In this document: positions 27,593-35,075 of the stretch, in pieces
Numbering within the stretch: position 1 is the first letter of the stretch
Layout: every line of letters begins with the position of its first letter
Translations under genes and position numbers: made by a program
Assembly: GCA_964486935.1 (NCBI GenBank)
Contig: CAZAPG010000013.1
Coordinates: forward strand, 1-64,000
From: CAZAPG01 sp964486935
GTDB lineage: Bacteria; Chloroflexota; Anaerolineae; 4572-78; J111
Reading direction: 5' to 3'
DNA length: 64,000 bases
Notes under the pieces: model-generated
Told to the model about the DNA's origin: nothing
The model's database searches: none
Seen by the model: the letters and a program-made list of their open reading frames with translations, nothing else

Positions 27593-27967
27593 TTAAAGCA
27601 GATTATCTAAGTCAAGGTGAGGGTTATATAGTTCAGAATGACAGTTGTGGCATACCAAAATACATTTATCTAACTCTGCTAATATTACTTTTAATCCTCG
27701 GTTAAACAACGAACGCATATCAAGTTTGAAGTCTTTTTTGGTAGAGTCTAGGTGGTGGAAAGCTAGAGCAGCCAAATTTTTATCATATCCGCAAATAGAG
27801 CATCGACCACCGGCAATTTTGATTAGCTCTAGTTTTTTGGTAAGCCCTCTACTTTTTTGAGCTCCATAACTTTGATGGTATTTATTTTTGCAAATAGACG
27901 AACAAAATCTTGTTTGTTTACCTTGCAGTGAAATACCGCACACAATACAGTTAGACTCATTTTTCAT
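27593..27967 (-). CDS. HNH endonuclease inside the intron, antisense
   Basis: 124 aa from the ATG at 27967; a TTG extension to 28021 would run into the intron core. It has an N-terminal zinc-finger-like part (CIVCG and FCSSIC) and an HNH motif (RCSICG, AFHHLD, LVCHNCHSELYNP). HNH enzymes of this kind are homing endonucleases that spread introns. It reads opposite to the tRNA, and its stop codon (27593-27595) covers the last exon base and first two intron bases. The segment is much more AT-rich than its surroundings, suggesting recent acquisition. No Shine-Dalgarno is seen. Confidence 0.82.
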   Translation of the reverse strand: MKNESNCIVCGISLQGKQTRFCSSICKNKYHQSYGAQKSRGLTKKLELIKIAGGRCSICGYDKNLAALAFHHLDSTKKDFKLDMRSLFNRGLKVILAELDKCILVCHNCHSELYNPHLDLDNLL

Positions 27968-28199
27968 AACAGTATTGTAAACTTTGATACGATATTCTGC
28001 AGAGGGCAGCTTGGGAAGCAATTCTCAAGTGGATACCTGTCAAATTCGGGGAAGCCTAAGTCAATAGATAAGGTAATCCCGAGCCAAGCCCCAGTAGGGG
28101 AAGGTGTAGAGACCAGACGGCAGGCCCCCTATCAGGTAGGGGTGAAGGGATGGTCCAGCCCACAAACCCGAAAGGGGCAGCGAAAGCTGTAGAGGGATG
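27594..28199 (+). other. Group I intron (IC3, Azoarcus-like)
   Basis: A 606-nt intron within the anticodon loop. The core at ~28010-28199 follows the Azoarcus tRNA-Ile intron segment by segment: TCAAATTCGGGGAAGCCTAAG (P4-P6 start), GAGCCAAGC, AAGGTGTAGAGACCAGACGGC (P7 region), GGTGAAGGGATGGTCC (P3'/P7') and a GAAA-capped hairpin CAGCGAAAGCTG near the 3' end. The terminal G is at 28199. The region between the 5' splice site and P3 is filled by an AT-rich insertion carrying an HNH gene on the opposite strand. P1 pairing is not obvious: only a short GCU/AGC pairing is seen close to the splice site. Confidence 0.9.
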
Positions 28200-28240
28200 C
28201 ATAACCGGTTGGTCGCAGGTTCGAATCCTGCAGGGCCCAC

Positions 28241-28272
28241 AAAAAACACCCGACTCGCATCGGGTGTTTTTT
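28241..28272. terminator. Strong bidirectional terminator
   Basis: AAAAAACACCCGA/TCGGGTGTTTTTT with a 6-nt loop. It serves both the split tRNA (plus) and the end of the nucleoside operon (minus). Confidence 0.92.
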
Positions 28273-28274
28273 CT

Positions 28275-29183
28275 TTATTGATGCTTTTGCATTTCTCTCA
28301 GCCGCGCCTCTGCCACCAGGCGCGGCTCCGGCCCCAACCGGGGAATGCCAACCTGGGCCAGCGTAAAAGTAGCCGAAACCGCACCATACCGGCCCGCGGT
28401 CAGCGGGTCGCCGCCCGACTCTACGTAGCCCACTACAAAACCGCCACAGTAGGCGTTGCCCGCGCCGGTTTCGTCCACTACTGGCACGGGCAGCGCCGGA
28501 ATATGCTCAATCGTTCCCTCCTGGCCCACCAGCGAGCCGCCCGCCCCCAGCCGCAAAGCCAGACAGCGCGCGCCACATTCAAACAAAATATCAGCCTGAC
28601 GCGCCGGCCCGGTCTCCTTAATCATCCAGCTTACCTCAACCGTTTGCGGCGAAACAATATCAAACATAGGGGCGACACGCCGAAACCCGGCCAGGTTTTC
28701 CGGCGTATACAAAATCTCCCACGGCTCCCACAACAACACCACCTTTGGATTAAGTTTTTTTAAATGGACCGCCCATGCCTCGGCTTCTTCGGGGGTGGCG
28801 GTCTGCAAATAGACGCCCTTGACCGAGGCAAAATCAGGCGGATACTCACGGGGCTGAATCGTGTTTTGACGAAGCGCGGCAAACTCGGTGCGAAAAACCT
28901 CCTGGCGCGTGCCATTGGCCTCAAAAAGCTGCCAGGCCCGAGGCTGCGGCGCCGGGCGAGTCACAACCCCGCGCATATCGGCCAACGCGGCCAGATGGCG
29001 CATGGCCGTGTCTGGAAAATCCCGGCCAATAACCGATACAAACCCGGTGTTATCGCTCCACACCCGCATACCAGCCACGGCGTGGCTGCCGCCGCCGCCC
29101 AACGTGCCCATATTGCTACGGCCCTGCGGGTCAATAATATCATCAATAATTATAGAGCCGATGGCCACATAATCGACGCTCAA
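28275..29183 (-). CDS. PfkB-family protein, MAK32-like, catalytic Asp replaced
   Basis: 302 aa. Ribokinase/PfkB fold with an N-terminal strand IGSIIIDDII, a Gly run LGGGGSHAVAGMRVW and a C-terminal signature DETGAGNAYCGGF. PfkB kinases normally have GAGD, where Asp is the catalytic base; here it is Asn. The N-terminal Gly run and GAGN recall the fungal MAK32-like subgroup, as I remember it. It may bind a nucleoside or sugar without phosphorylating it, or use altered chemistry. The ATG overlaps the stop of the nucleoside hydrolase gene as ATGA, so the two are coupled. It is the last gene of the nucleoside operon. Confidence 0.85.
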   Translation of the reverse strand: MSVDYVAIGSIIIDDIIDPQGRSNMGTLGGGGSHAVAGMRVWSDNTGFVSVIGRDFPDTAMRHLAALADMRGVVTRPAPQPRAWQLFEANGTRQEVFRTEFAALRQNTIQPREYPPDFASVKGVYLQTATPEEAEAWAVHLKKLNPKVVLLWEPWEILYTPENLAGFRRVAPMFDIVSPQTVEVSWMIKETGPARQADILFECGARCLALRLGAGGSLVGQEGTIEHIPALPVPVVDETGAGNAYCGGFVVGYVESGGDPLTAGRYGAVSATFTLAQVGIPRLGPEPRLVAEARLREMQKHQ

Positions 29184-30100
29184 CTACCAAACGCCTCATC
29201 CAAAATAGCTACAAATCGCTCCCGGTCAATACCAATGCCAACATCCACATTGGGCGCAAGTCCCCGGCGGGCGTAGCCAAAATCGCAAACGGTGCGGCCA
29301 CGGGTTAGCTCGCCGGATACCTCAATATCGCACTGGGCCGGTTGGGTGCGCAGAATATCAGGCCGGATGACAGCCGCCACGGCGCAGGCGTCGTACACCT
29401 GGCCGGCCTCCCAACCCAGGTGGCGCACAAACCAGTCTACCTCTTCGGCAATCAGGCGGCCGGCCACTTTTGCGCCGGGCGCGCCGTAACCGGAAATGCG
29501 TTCGGCATCGGCGGGCGTTAGCAAAGCTTGTTTGGTGACTTCCAGGCCAACCATACTGATAGGGATACCGGCCCTAAATACAATCCGCGCCGCCTCCGGG
29601 TCGGCGTAAATATTAAACTCCGCCGAGGCGGTGGTGTTGCCTTGGGTAAAAGCGCCGCCCATCATCACCATCCGGGGGATGCGTTGGGCCAGCTTTGGCT
29701 CGCGCAGCAGCGCCAGGGCAATGTTGGTCAGCGGCGCTACCGGCACCAGAGTCGTCTCCGGGCCGGCTTCGCTCAGGTAGTAGTCAATTAAAAAATCAAC
29801 CGCGTGCGCCGCGGCGGCAGAGATGGTTGGCTCCGGCAGCTTCAGGCGACGCTCCTGGTCGGGGTCGCGGGGGTAGGGCCGGGTGTGCAGATGGCGGTCC
29901 GCCCCCGCGTAAACCGGCACGCCGGGCAGATTGCCCTGCTCCAGCACGGCCAGCGAGTTGCGCACCACCAGCTCGAGCGGGGCGTTGCCTTCAACGCAGG
30001 TAACGCCAACCAGTTCCACCGCCGGATGATAGCCGGCCAGCAAAATGGCTACGGCATCGTCGCCGCCGGTATCCACATCAATAATCAGCTTTTGGGGCAT
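29180..30100 (-). CDS. Nucleoside hydrolase (VYD type)
   Basis: 306 aa. It cleaves the N-glycosidic bond of ribonucleosides to base and ribose. The calcium/ribose-binding motif IIDVDTGGDDAVA opens the protein, and MGGAFTQGNTTASAEFNIYADPEAA and PVAPLTNIALAL are typical of the family. At the site that in IU-type enzymes holds the leaving-group His before Asp (HD), this protein has VYDACA, so base activation must differ. It is coupled by ATGA to a PfkB-like gene and begins 10 bp after the dienelactone-hydrolase-like gene. Confidence 0.93.
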   Translation of the reverse strand: MPQKLIIDVDTGGDDAVAILLAGYHPAVELVGVTCVEGNAPLELVVRNSLAVLEQGNLPGVPVYAGADRHLHTRPYPRDPDQERRLKLPEPTISAAAAHAVDFLIDYYLSEAGPETTLVPVAPLTNIALALLREPKLAQRIPRMVMMGGAFTQGNTTASAEFNIYADPEAARIVFRAGIPISMVGLEVTKQALLTPADAERISGYGAPGAKVAGRLIAEEVDWFVRHLGWEAGQVYDACAVAAVIRPDILRTQPAQCDIEVSGELTRGRTVCDFGYARRGLAPNVDVGIGIDRERFVAILDEAFGS

Positions 30101-30109
30101 GGTTGTGGT

Positions 30110-31177
30110 CTAATCCTCGCTGCCAGATTTTTTAGATGGTTGCTGCTCCATGCGGTCAATCATCCGGTCTATTTCTTCTCTCACTTTGCGCAGCGCCAAG
30201 AGCAGTTGCGGCTTCACTTCTTCAACCGTGGCCTGGCTGGCCGTTTTAGCCGATTGGGCCGCCTTTTCAGCCTCGGCGCGCACTTTTTGGGCTTCGGCCG
30301 AAGATGTGGCCCTTTGGCTAATCTGGCCGATTTCATTGACCATCGCTTCCAGGCCGGCCTGCATCTTTTCCAGATGCTGCCGGGTTTCTTCGGTTTGCCA
30401 GGTAGCGTTAAAGGCCGAGGCCAGACTCTGGCCCAGGGCGCGAAACTGCTGTCCAACTTCGCTCCAGGCATCGCTGGCCGATGCGCCGGGCCGGAGGGTC
30501 TGCTTAAATAAGTTGATGACTCGCTGCCAGGCGTCGGCGGCGGCTTCGGCATGGTAAGCGGCGCGGGTGTCGTTAAAAAAGGCGTGCCGGGCAGCGGGGT
30601 AGATGATGGTTTCGTGCGACACGCCGGCTTTGTCCATTTGGGCGGCCCGTTTGTTGGCCACTTCCGGCGAGACGCCCTGGTCCAACTCGCCAAAAATAGC
30701 CAGAACGGGGCAGCTAATTTGGGCCACTTCTTCATCGCTCATTTCCGGGCCGCCGCCGTAAAAGGGGGCCGCCGCGCCGGCGCCCTTCAATTTGGCGGCG
30801 GCGTGCCAGGTCAGCCCGCCGCCCATGCAAAAGCCAATCACGCCCACTTTTTTGGGCGACACGTCGGCGCGGGCCGCCAGCGCGTCGATGGCTACCTGAA
30901 TGGCGGTCAGGGCCTTGTCCCAATCCAGGGCCATGCGCAGTTTGCGGGCTTCGTCCGGCTCGGTGGCGATTTCGCCGTAGTACAAATCGGGCGCAATGGC
31001 GGCAAAGCCCTCGCCGGCAAAACGTCGAGCCACATCTTTGATATGTTCGTCCAGCCCCCACCACTCCTGAATTACCACCACGCCCGGCCAGGGACCGCTA
31101 CCTTCCGGCAGCGCCACATAGGCCGAGGTGCTCTTGCCGTTGACTTTTAACGTAACCATTTCATCGCTAACAGACAT
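30110..31177 (-). CDS. Dienelactone-hydrolase-family protein with helical C-terminal extension
   Basis: 355 aa. Residues ~1-235 form an alpha/beta hydrolase of the DLH family: nucleophile elbow GFCMGG (Cys nucleophile), an acid in GELDQGVSPE, and catalytic His in ARHAFFND. DLH members act on lactones and small esters. The extra ~110 residues are helical and charged with coiled-coil character (QISQRATSSAEAQKVRAEAEKAAQ) and may mediate oligomerisation. AAGGAG precedes the ATG. Its position between nucleoside hydrolase and PfkB genes suggests a sugar-lactone or ester step, but this is inference. Confidence 0.82.
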   Translation of the reverse strand: MSVSDEMVTLKVNGKSTSAYVALPEGSGPWPGVVVIQEWWGLDEHIKDVARRFAGEGFAAIAPDLYYGEIATEPDEARKLRMALDWDKALTAIQVAIDALAARADVSPKKVGVIGFCMGGGLTWHAAAKLKGAGAAAPFYGGGPEMSDEEVAQISCPVLAIFGELDQGVSPEVANKRAAQMDKAGVSHETIIYPAARHAFFNDTRAAYHAEAAADAWQRVINLFKQTLRPGASASDAWSEVGQQFRALGQSLASAFNATWQTEETRQHLEKMQAGLEAMVNEIGQISQRATSSAEAQKVRAEAEKAAQSAKTASQATVEEVKPQLLLALRKVREEIDRMIDRMEQQPSKKSGSED

Positions 31178-31192
31178 TGTTTGACTCCTTTC

Positions 31193-32122
31193 TTATTGCG
31201 TTTCCTGTTGCATTGCAGCCAGGCGTCGCCGGGCTTCGGTAAATATTTCCGGCTTTGGCGGGGGCAGGCCAACCTGTTCGACCAGAAAACTGGCCGCTAC
31301 CGCGCCACACTGCCCGGCCCGGCGAAGGTCGCCGCTTTGCAGCCAGCCGGCCAGAAAGCCGCCGCAAAAGGCGTTGCCCGCGCCGGTGGGGTCAACCACT
31401 GTGGCTTTTACCGCCGGGATGGGCCAGGTTTCGCCGCTGGCGGCGTGGTGAATAATTGCGCCGCCCGCGCCCTGCCGCAAGGCCACAATTTGCGCGCCGG
31501 CCTGCACCAGCCGCTCAATTAACTCGTCCGGCTCAGCCGGCCCCACCAGCGATTCGGCTTCGGCCACGTTGGGCGAAAAGATTTGGCCGGCGGAAACCAA
31601 CGCTCGCACTTCGTCACCGGTTAAGGGGCGTTGGGCGGCTCTAAACGGCTCGATGCTGACCACGGCCCCTTTATCTCGCAGCGCCTTGATAAAATCCAGG
31701 TCCGGCTCTTCGGGGTGAACCCCCAAATGAAAACCCCGCGCCTGACGATAGTCCGGCGGTAATTTATCCGGGCTGCGGCCCAACTGTTGGCCAATGGCCG
31801 GGCCGGGGATGCGCCACACCTGGGTGCGCCGCCCATCATCCTCCAAAACCTGCCAGGCGCGAGGGGTGGGCCATGCGGTTAAACGGCGCAGCCCCCGCGT
31901 GTCGATATTCATTTTTTGCAGCCAGTTTTCGGCTTCGGGCGGCAGGTCGCGGCCAACGCCGCCGGCCAATCCCACGCCTTCGGCCCACAGGCGCATACCA
32001 AAGGCCGTTTGCGGGCCGCCGCCGCCTAACAGCCCCATCGCCGTGCGACCATCGGGAAAAACGATATCGTCGATGATGAGGGAGAAGGTGACAAGGTTGA
32101 TGGCGGGTATGTTGGGTGTCAC
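31193..32122 (-). CDS. PfkB-family protein, MAK32-like, catalytic Asp replaced
   Basis: 309 aa, GTG start. It is a clear paralogue of the 28275 protein: IIDDIVFPDG, MGLLGGGGPQTAFGMRLW, and DPTGAGNAFCGGF with Asn instead of the catalytic Asp. ATP-site residues around the C-terminal signature otherwise look intact. It may be a non-phosphorylating binder or an enzyme with altered chemistry. It lies 16 bp ahead of the DLH gene. The gap on its 5' side (32123-32250) contains an inverted word repeat. Confidence 0.85.
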   Translation of the reverse strand: MTPNIPAINLVTFSLIIDDIVFPDGRTAMGLLGGGGPQTAFGMRLWAEGVGLAGGVGRDLPPEAENWLQKMNIDTRGLRRLTAWPTPRAWQVLEDDGRRTQVWRIPGPAIGQQLGRSPDKLPPDYRQARGFHLGVHPEEPDLDFIKALRDKGAVVSIEPFRAAQRPLTGDEVRALVSAGQIFSPNVAEAESLVGPAEPDELIERLVQAGAQIVALRQGAGGAIIHHAASGETWPIPAVKATVVDPTGAGNAFCGGFLAGWLQSGDLRRAGQCGAVAASFLVEQVGLPPPKPEIFTEARRRLAAMQQETQ

Positions 32123-32183
32123 GAGTTTAAACTTTAACTTATCCTTTTAAGAATGAGCGCAGCGCGGCGCGTAGCGCGTATTT

Positions 32184-32228
32184 CGTGTTGCGTGGTTTGT
32201 AAAGCAAACTGACGGAACACGCAACACG
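32184..32228. repeat. Inverted repeat CGTGTTGCGT / ACGCAACACG
   Basis: A perfect 10-bp inverted repeat inside a run of GCGTAGCGCGTATTTCGTG-like words between two operon genes. Confidence 0.6.
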
Positions 32229-32250
32229 CAGTACGAGCTAAAAAACGCTT

Positions 32251-33183
32251 TTACCGCAACGTCTGGTACAGCGTTTCCTTCCACAAGGCCACATCAATTT
32301 CCCAGCAGACTTCGAGGTTGGGCGGTTTGTTGGCGACGTCCAACTGGTCCACCACAGTCATGCCGCGAGTCAGTTCATCGGCGCAGGCTACATCCACATA
32401 GTGGGCGCTGCGCCGGGCGCAAACGGCCGGGTTAAGGGCGATAGCCATCGTTACCGGGTCGGGCAGGGGCAGGCCGGGGTCGTGCAGCCAGTTGCGGTTA
32501 GTTTTGAGGGCGTGGCGGTTGCAGTCGATGGTAAATTTGGCCCGGTCGGTGTTGAAGCCGTAGACCATTTCGATATCAGCATCGGTGAGGTTGGCCGCCC
32601 CGCGACACAACTCCCAACCAACCATCAAAATTTTCATGCCGGAGTGAAAGACAATCCGCGCCGCCTCCGGGTCGCACCAGATGTTATACTCGGCGGCGGG
32701 GGTGATGTTACCCACGGTGCAGGCCGCGCCGCCCATTACGTAACATTCTTTGACCCAGCCGGCCAGCCGGGGTTCCAGCCTGAGCGCGGTGGCAATGTTG
32801 GTCAGCGGCCCCAATGTTACCAGGGTAATTTCGCCCGGCGATTGGCCAAAGCGACGGATGAGTTCGCTGACGGCGTGGCCGGCGGCAGGCAGGCGTTTGG
32901 GGGCCGGGTAATTCATCTCGCCCATACCATCGGCGCCGTGGAAAAAGTAGGCAAAGTGCGGCTCTCGCAGCAGCGGCTTTTCGATGCCCTCATATACGGG
33001 CGTGTCTGCGCCGCATAGCTCCACCGTGTAGCGAGCGTTAAGACTACCCTGCGCTACCGGCACGTTGCCAAAAACCACGGTAATGGCCTCTACCTGCGCG
33101 TCGGGCCATTGCAGGGCCATGAGAATAGCTACCGCGTCGTCGGAGGCGGTATCAGTGTCGATAATGAAACGGCGTTGGTTCAT
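32251..33183 (-). CDS. Nucleoside hydrolase (LPD type)
   Basis: 310 aa. It begins FIIDTDTASDDAVAILMAL, keeping the DTDxxxDD calcium/ribose site, and has VTLGPLTNIATAL and MGGAACTVGNITPAAEYNIWCDPEAA. The position of the leaving-group His is LPDPVTM, with Pro before Asp. No Shine-Dalgarno is visible; instead the start is preceded by a CCAATAACCAATAACC word repeat (33185-33216). The base specificity is not predictable from sequence alone. Confidence 0.93.
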   Translation of the reverse strand: MNQRRFIIDTDTASDDAVAILMALQWPDAQVEAITVVFGNVPVAQGSLNARYTVELCGADTPVYEGIEKPLLREPHFAYFFHGADGMGEMNYPAPKRLPAAGHAVSELIRRFGQSPGEITLVTLGPLTNIATALRLEPRLAGWVKECYVMGGAACTVGNITPAAEYNIWCDPEAARIVFHSGMKILMVGWELCRGAANLTDADIEMVYGFNTDRAKFTIDCNRHALKTNRNWLHDPGLPLPDPVTMAIALNPAVCARRSAHYVDVACADELTRGMTVVDQLDVANKPPNLEVCWEIDVALWKETLYQTLR

Positions 33184-33197
33184 AGGCTGGTTATTGG

Positions 33198-34145
33198 TTA
33201 TTGGTTACTGGTAATTCGTTCTTTGTACAGGGCCAGCAATCGTTCAGAGTTGACATCCACGCAGACGTTGGTGGGCGGCGTGCCAGACCAGGGATTGGGA
33301 CCGCTCCACTGCTGCCGCCGGTCCATGAGCGTTAGCCCGGCGGCAATACCTTCGGTGACAACCCGGACAGGGGCGGACTCGGTGGTGAAGAGGGTGGGGT
33401 CGATGACGTAGGCAATGGCTGAGGGGTCGTGAGTGTGAATGCCGCTCATGCCGTAGGTCTGATGATGAAAATCCCGGTAAAAACGGCTGATGCGATAGAT
33501 AAAATCGCCAAATTTTGAGCCTTGCAGCGAGGCCAGGTAATCATCGCTCATAACGGTTTTCATGGTGACATCCAGGCCGACCATAGTGATGGGCCAGCCG
33601 GCGCCAAAGACCACATCGGCGGCGTGCGGGTCGTGATAGATGTTGGCCTCGCCGGCCGGGTTGACGTTGCCGTTGACCGTGCCCGCGCCGCCCATAATCA
33701 CCACTCCGGCTACGTTTTGGGCAATTTGCGGCTCCAGGGCCAGGGCCAGGGCAATATTGGTCAGCGGGCCGACCGGAACCAGGGTGATTTCACCGGGATT
33801 GCTCATAACCATTTCGACAATGAATTGGGCCGCCGGTTTATCCAGCGGCTTGCCCTGGGGCGGCGGCGGGTTGGTGTTGCCCAGGCCATCGCTGCCATGC
33901 ACAAAATCGGCCACGTAATCTAACGGAACCACCAGCGGCAGGTCGGACCCTTGAGCCACGGGAATATCGGGCCGTCCGGCAAACTCCACCAGCCGGAGGG
34001 CATTTTGCGCGGCCAAATCGGCGTGAACGTTGCCAAAAATAGAAGTCAGCCCTACCAATTCCACTTCCGGGGAGTTGAGCGCAAAGAGAATGGCCATCGA
34101 GTCGTCTACGCCGGGGTCAGTGTCGATAATGATTTTTTTGGGCAT
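33198..34145 (-). CDS. Nucleoside hydrolase, canonical IU type (HD)
   Basis: 315 aa from the ATG at 34145, chosen because AGGAA lies upstream and the longer frame would overlap psuG. IIIDTDPGVDDSMAILFAL, LVPVGPLTNIALALALEP and MGGAGTVNGNVNPAGEANIYHDP are family motifs. IHTHDPSAIAYVIDP keeps the His-Asp pair used by inosine/uridine-preferring hydrolases to activate the leaving base. It is the only one of the four hydrolases here with that pair. It lies 16 bp after psuG, which suggests work on uridine-type nucleosides. Confidence 0.94.
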   Translation of the reverse strand: MPKKIIIDTDPGVDDSMAILFALNSPEVELVGLTSIFGNVHADLAAQNALRLVEFAGRPDIPVAQGSDLPLVVPLDYVADFVHGSDGLGNTNPPPPQGKPLDKPAAQFIVEMVMSNPGEITLVPVGPLTNIALALALEPQIAQNVAGVVIMGGAGTVNGNVNPAGEANIYHDPHAADVVFGAGWPITMVGLDVTMKTVMSDDYLASLQGSKFGDFIYRISRFYRDFHHQTYGMSGIHTHDPSAIAYVIDPTLFTTESAPVRVVTEGIAAGLTLMDRRQQWSGPNPWSGTPPTNVCVDVNSERLLALYKERITSNQ

Positions 34146-34161
34146 GGGTTGAGTATTCCTG

Positions 34162-35070
34162 TTATGTATTTTTTGCCAGAGCCAGGGCAATTTGAGCCGC
34201 GACGCGGGCGTTGTTGAGCAGCAGAGCGATGTTGGCTTTTTTGCTACGCTCGCCGGACAGCGCGCTGACGCGCTCTAGCAGGTAGGGCGTTACATCTTTG
34301 CCGCTGATACCCTGGGCTTCGGCATCGGCCAGGGCGCGGTTAATAACCTCATGAGCTTCGGCGGCGGGCCACTCATCGGCGGCGGGAACCGGAACCGCTA
34401 CCAGCATGCCGCCGCCAAGTTGTAATTTTTGGCGAGCGCGAATAATCTCAACCACCTCCTGGGGTGTATCCGCCCGCGCATCCACCGGCAGGCCGCTGTG
34501 GCGAGAGTAGAACGCGGGCAACTCATCGGTTTGGTAGCCGATGACCGGCACGCCCTGCGTTTCCAGCACCTCAAGGGTGAGCGGCAAATCTAAAATGGCT
34601 TTGGCCCCGGCGCAAACCACCGTTACCGGGGTGCGGGCCAGCTCCAGCAGGTCTGCCGACTCGTCAAAGGGGTGGCCGCGATGCACCCCGCCGATGCCGC
34701 CCGTGCCAAATATCTGAAGCCCGGCCCAGTGGGCCACAATCATGGTACCGGCCACGGTGGTAGCCCCATCTTCTTTGCGGGCCACCACAATGGGCAAATC
34801 GCGTCGGGAGCATTTGCGTACGTTTTGGGCCGCGCCCAGATAGTCCAACTGTTCGGCGGTGAGGCCAACCGTAATCTGGCCGCCCAGCACGGCAATCGTC
34901 GCCGGAACAGCCCCTTCGGCCCGTACGGCTGCTTCAATGCGGCGGGCAATATCAACATTTTCCGGCCAGGGAAAACCGTGGGTAATCAGGGTAGACTCCA
35001 GGGCGACCACGGCTTTGCCTTCGGCCAGGGCAGATTTCACTTCGGGGTGGAGGGTGAGTTGGGTTGGCAA
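34162..35070 (-). CDS. psuG: Pseudouridine-5'-phosphate glycosidase
   Basis: 302 aa, TTG start with AAGGA upstream. It splits the C-C bond of pseudouridine 5'-phosphate to uracil and ribose 5-phosphate. Family motifs: ALESTLITHGFPWPEN, PATIAVLGGQITVGL, CSRRDLPIV, FGTGGIGGVHRG, VVCAGAKAILDLPLTLE and the C-terminal KDVTPYLLERV. It is preceded by a PfkB kinase 5 bp away, the usual psuK-psuG pairing. This shows that the operon handles RNA-derived modified nucleosides. Confidence 0.96.
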   Translation of the reverse strand: MPTQLTLHPEVKSALAEGKAVVALESTLITHGFPWPENVDIARRIEAAVRAEGAVPATIAVLGGQITVGLTAEQLDYLGAAQNVRKCSRRDLPIVVARKEDGATTVAGTMIVAHWAGLQIFGTGGIGGVHRGHPFDESADLLELARTPVTVVCAGAKAILDLPLTLEVLETQGVPVIGYQTDELPAFYSRHSGLPVDARADTPQEVVEIIRARQKLQLGGGMLVAVPVPAADEWPAAEAHEVINRALADAEAQGISGKDVTPYLLERVSALSGERSKKANIALLLNNARVAAQIALALAKNT

Positions 35071-35075
35071 GGGTG

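Larger units (their letters stand above)
27561..28239 (+). tRNA. tRNA-Ile2(CAT) split by a group I intron
   Basis: The 5' exon (27561-27593) and 3' exon (28200-28239) join to a full cloverleaf with acceptor GGGCCCT/AGGGCCC, anticodon stem ACCGG/CCGGT and T arm GCAGG/CCTGC. The joined loop reads CUCAUAA, giving anticodon CAU. The body resembles bacterial tRNA-Ile2, whose C34 is converted to lysidine so that it reads AUA. The insertion point, between U33 and C34, obeys the group I rule that the 5' exon ends in U and the intron in G. A UAU anticodon can be written with a different junction but breaks the terminal-G rule. Confidence 0.9.

Noticed and set aside
27561..28239. tRNA-Leu(UAA) with a cyanobacterial-type intron
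   Set aside because: The 5' exon alone shows CUUAA, but the 3' exon gives CAUAA, there is no long variable arm, and the joined body matches tRNA-Ile2.
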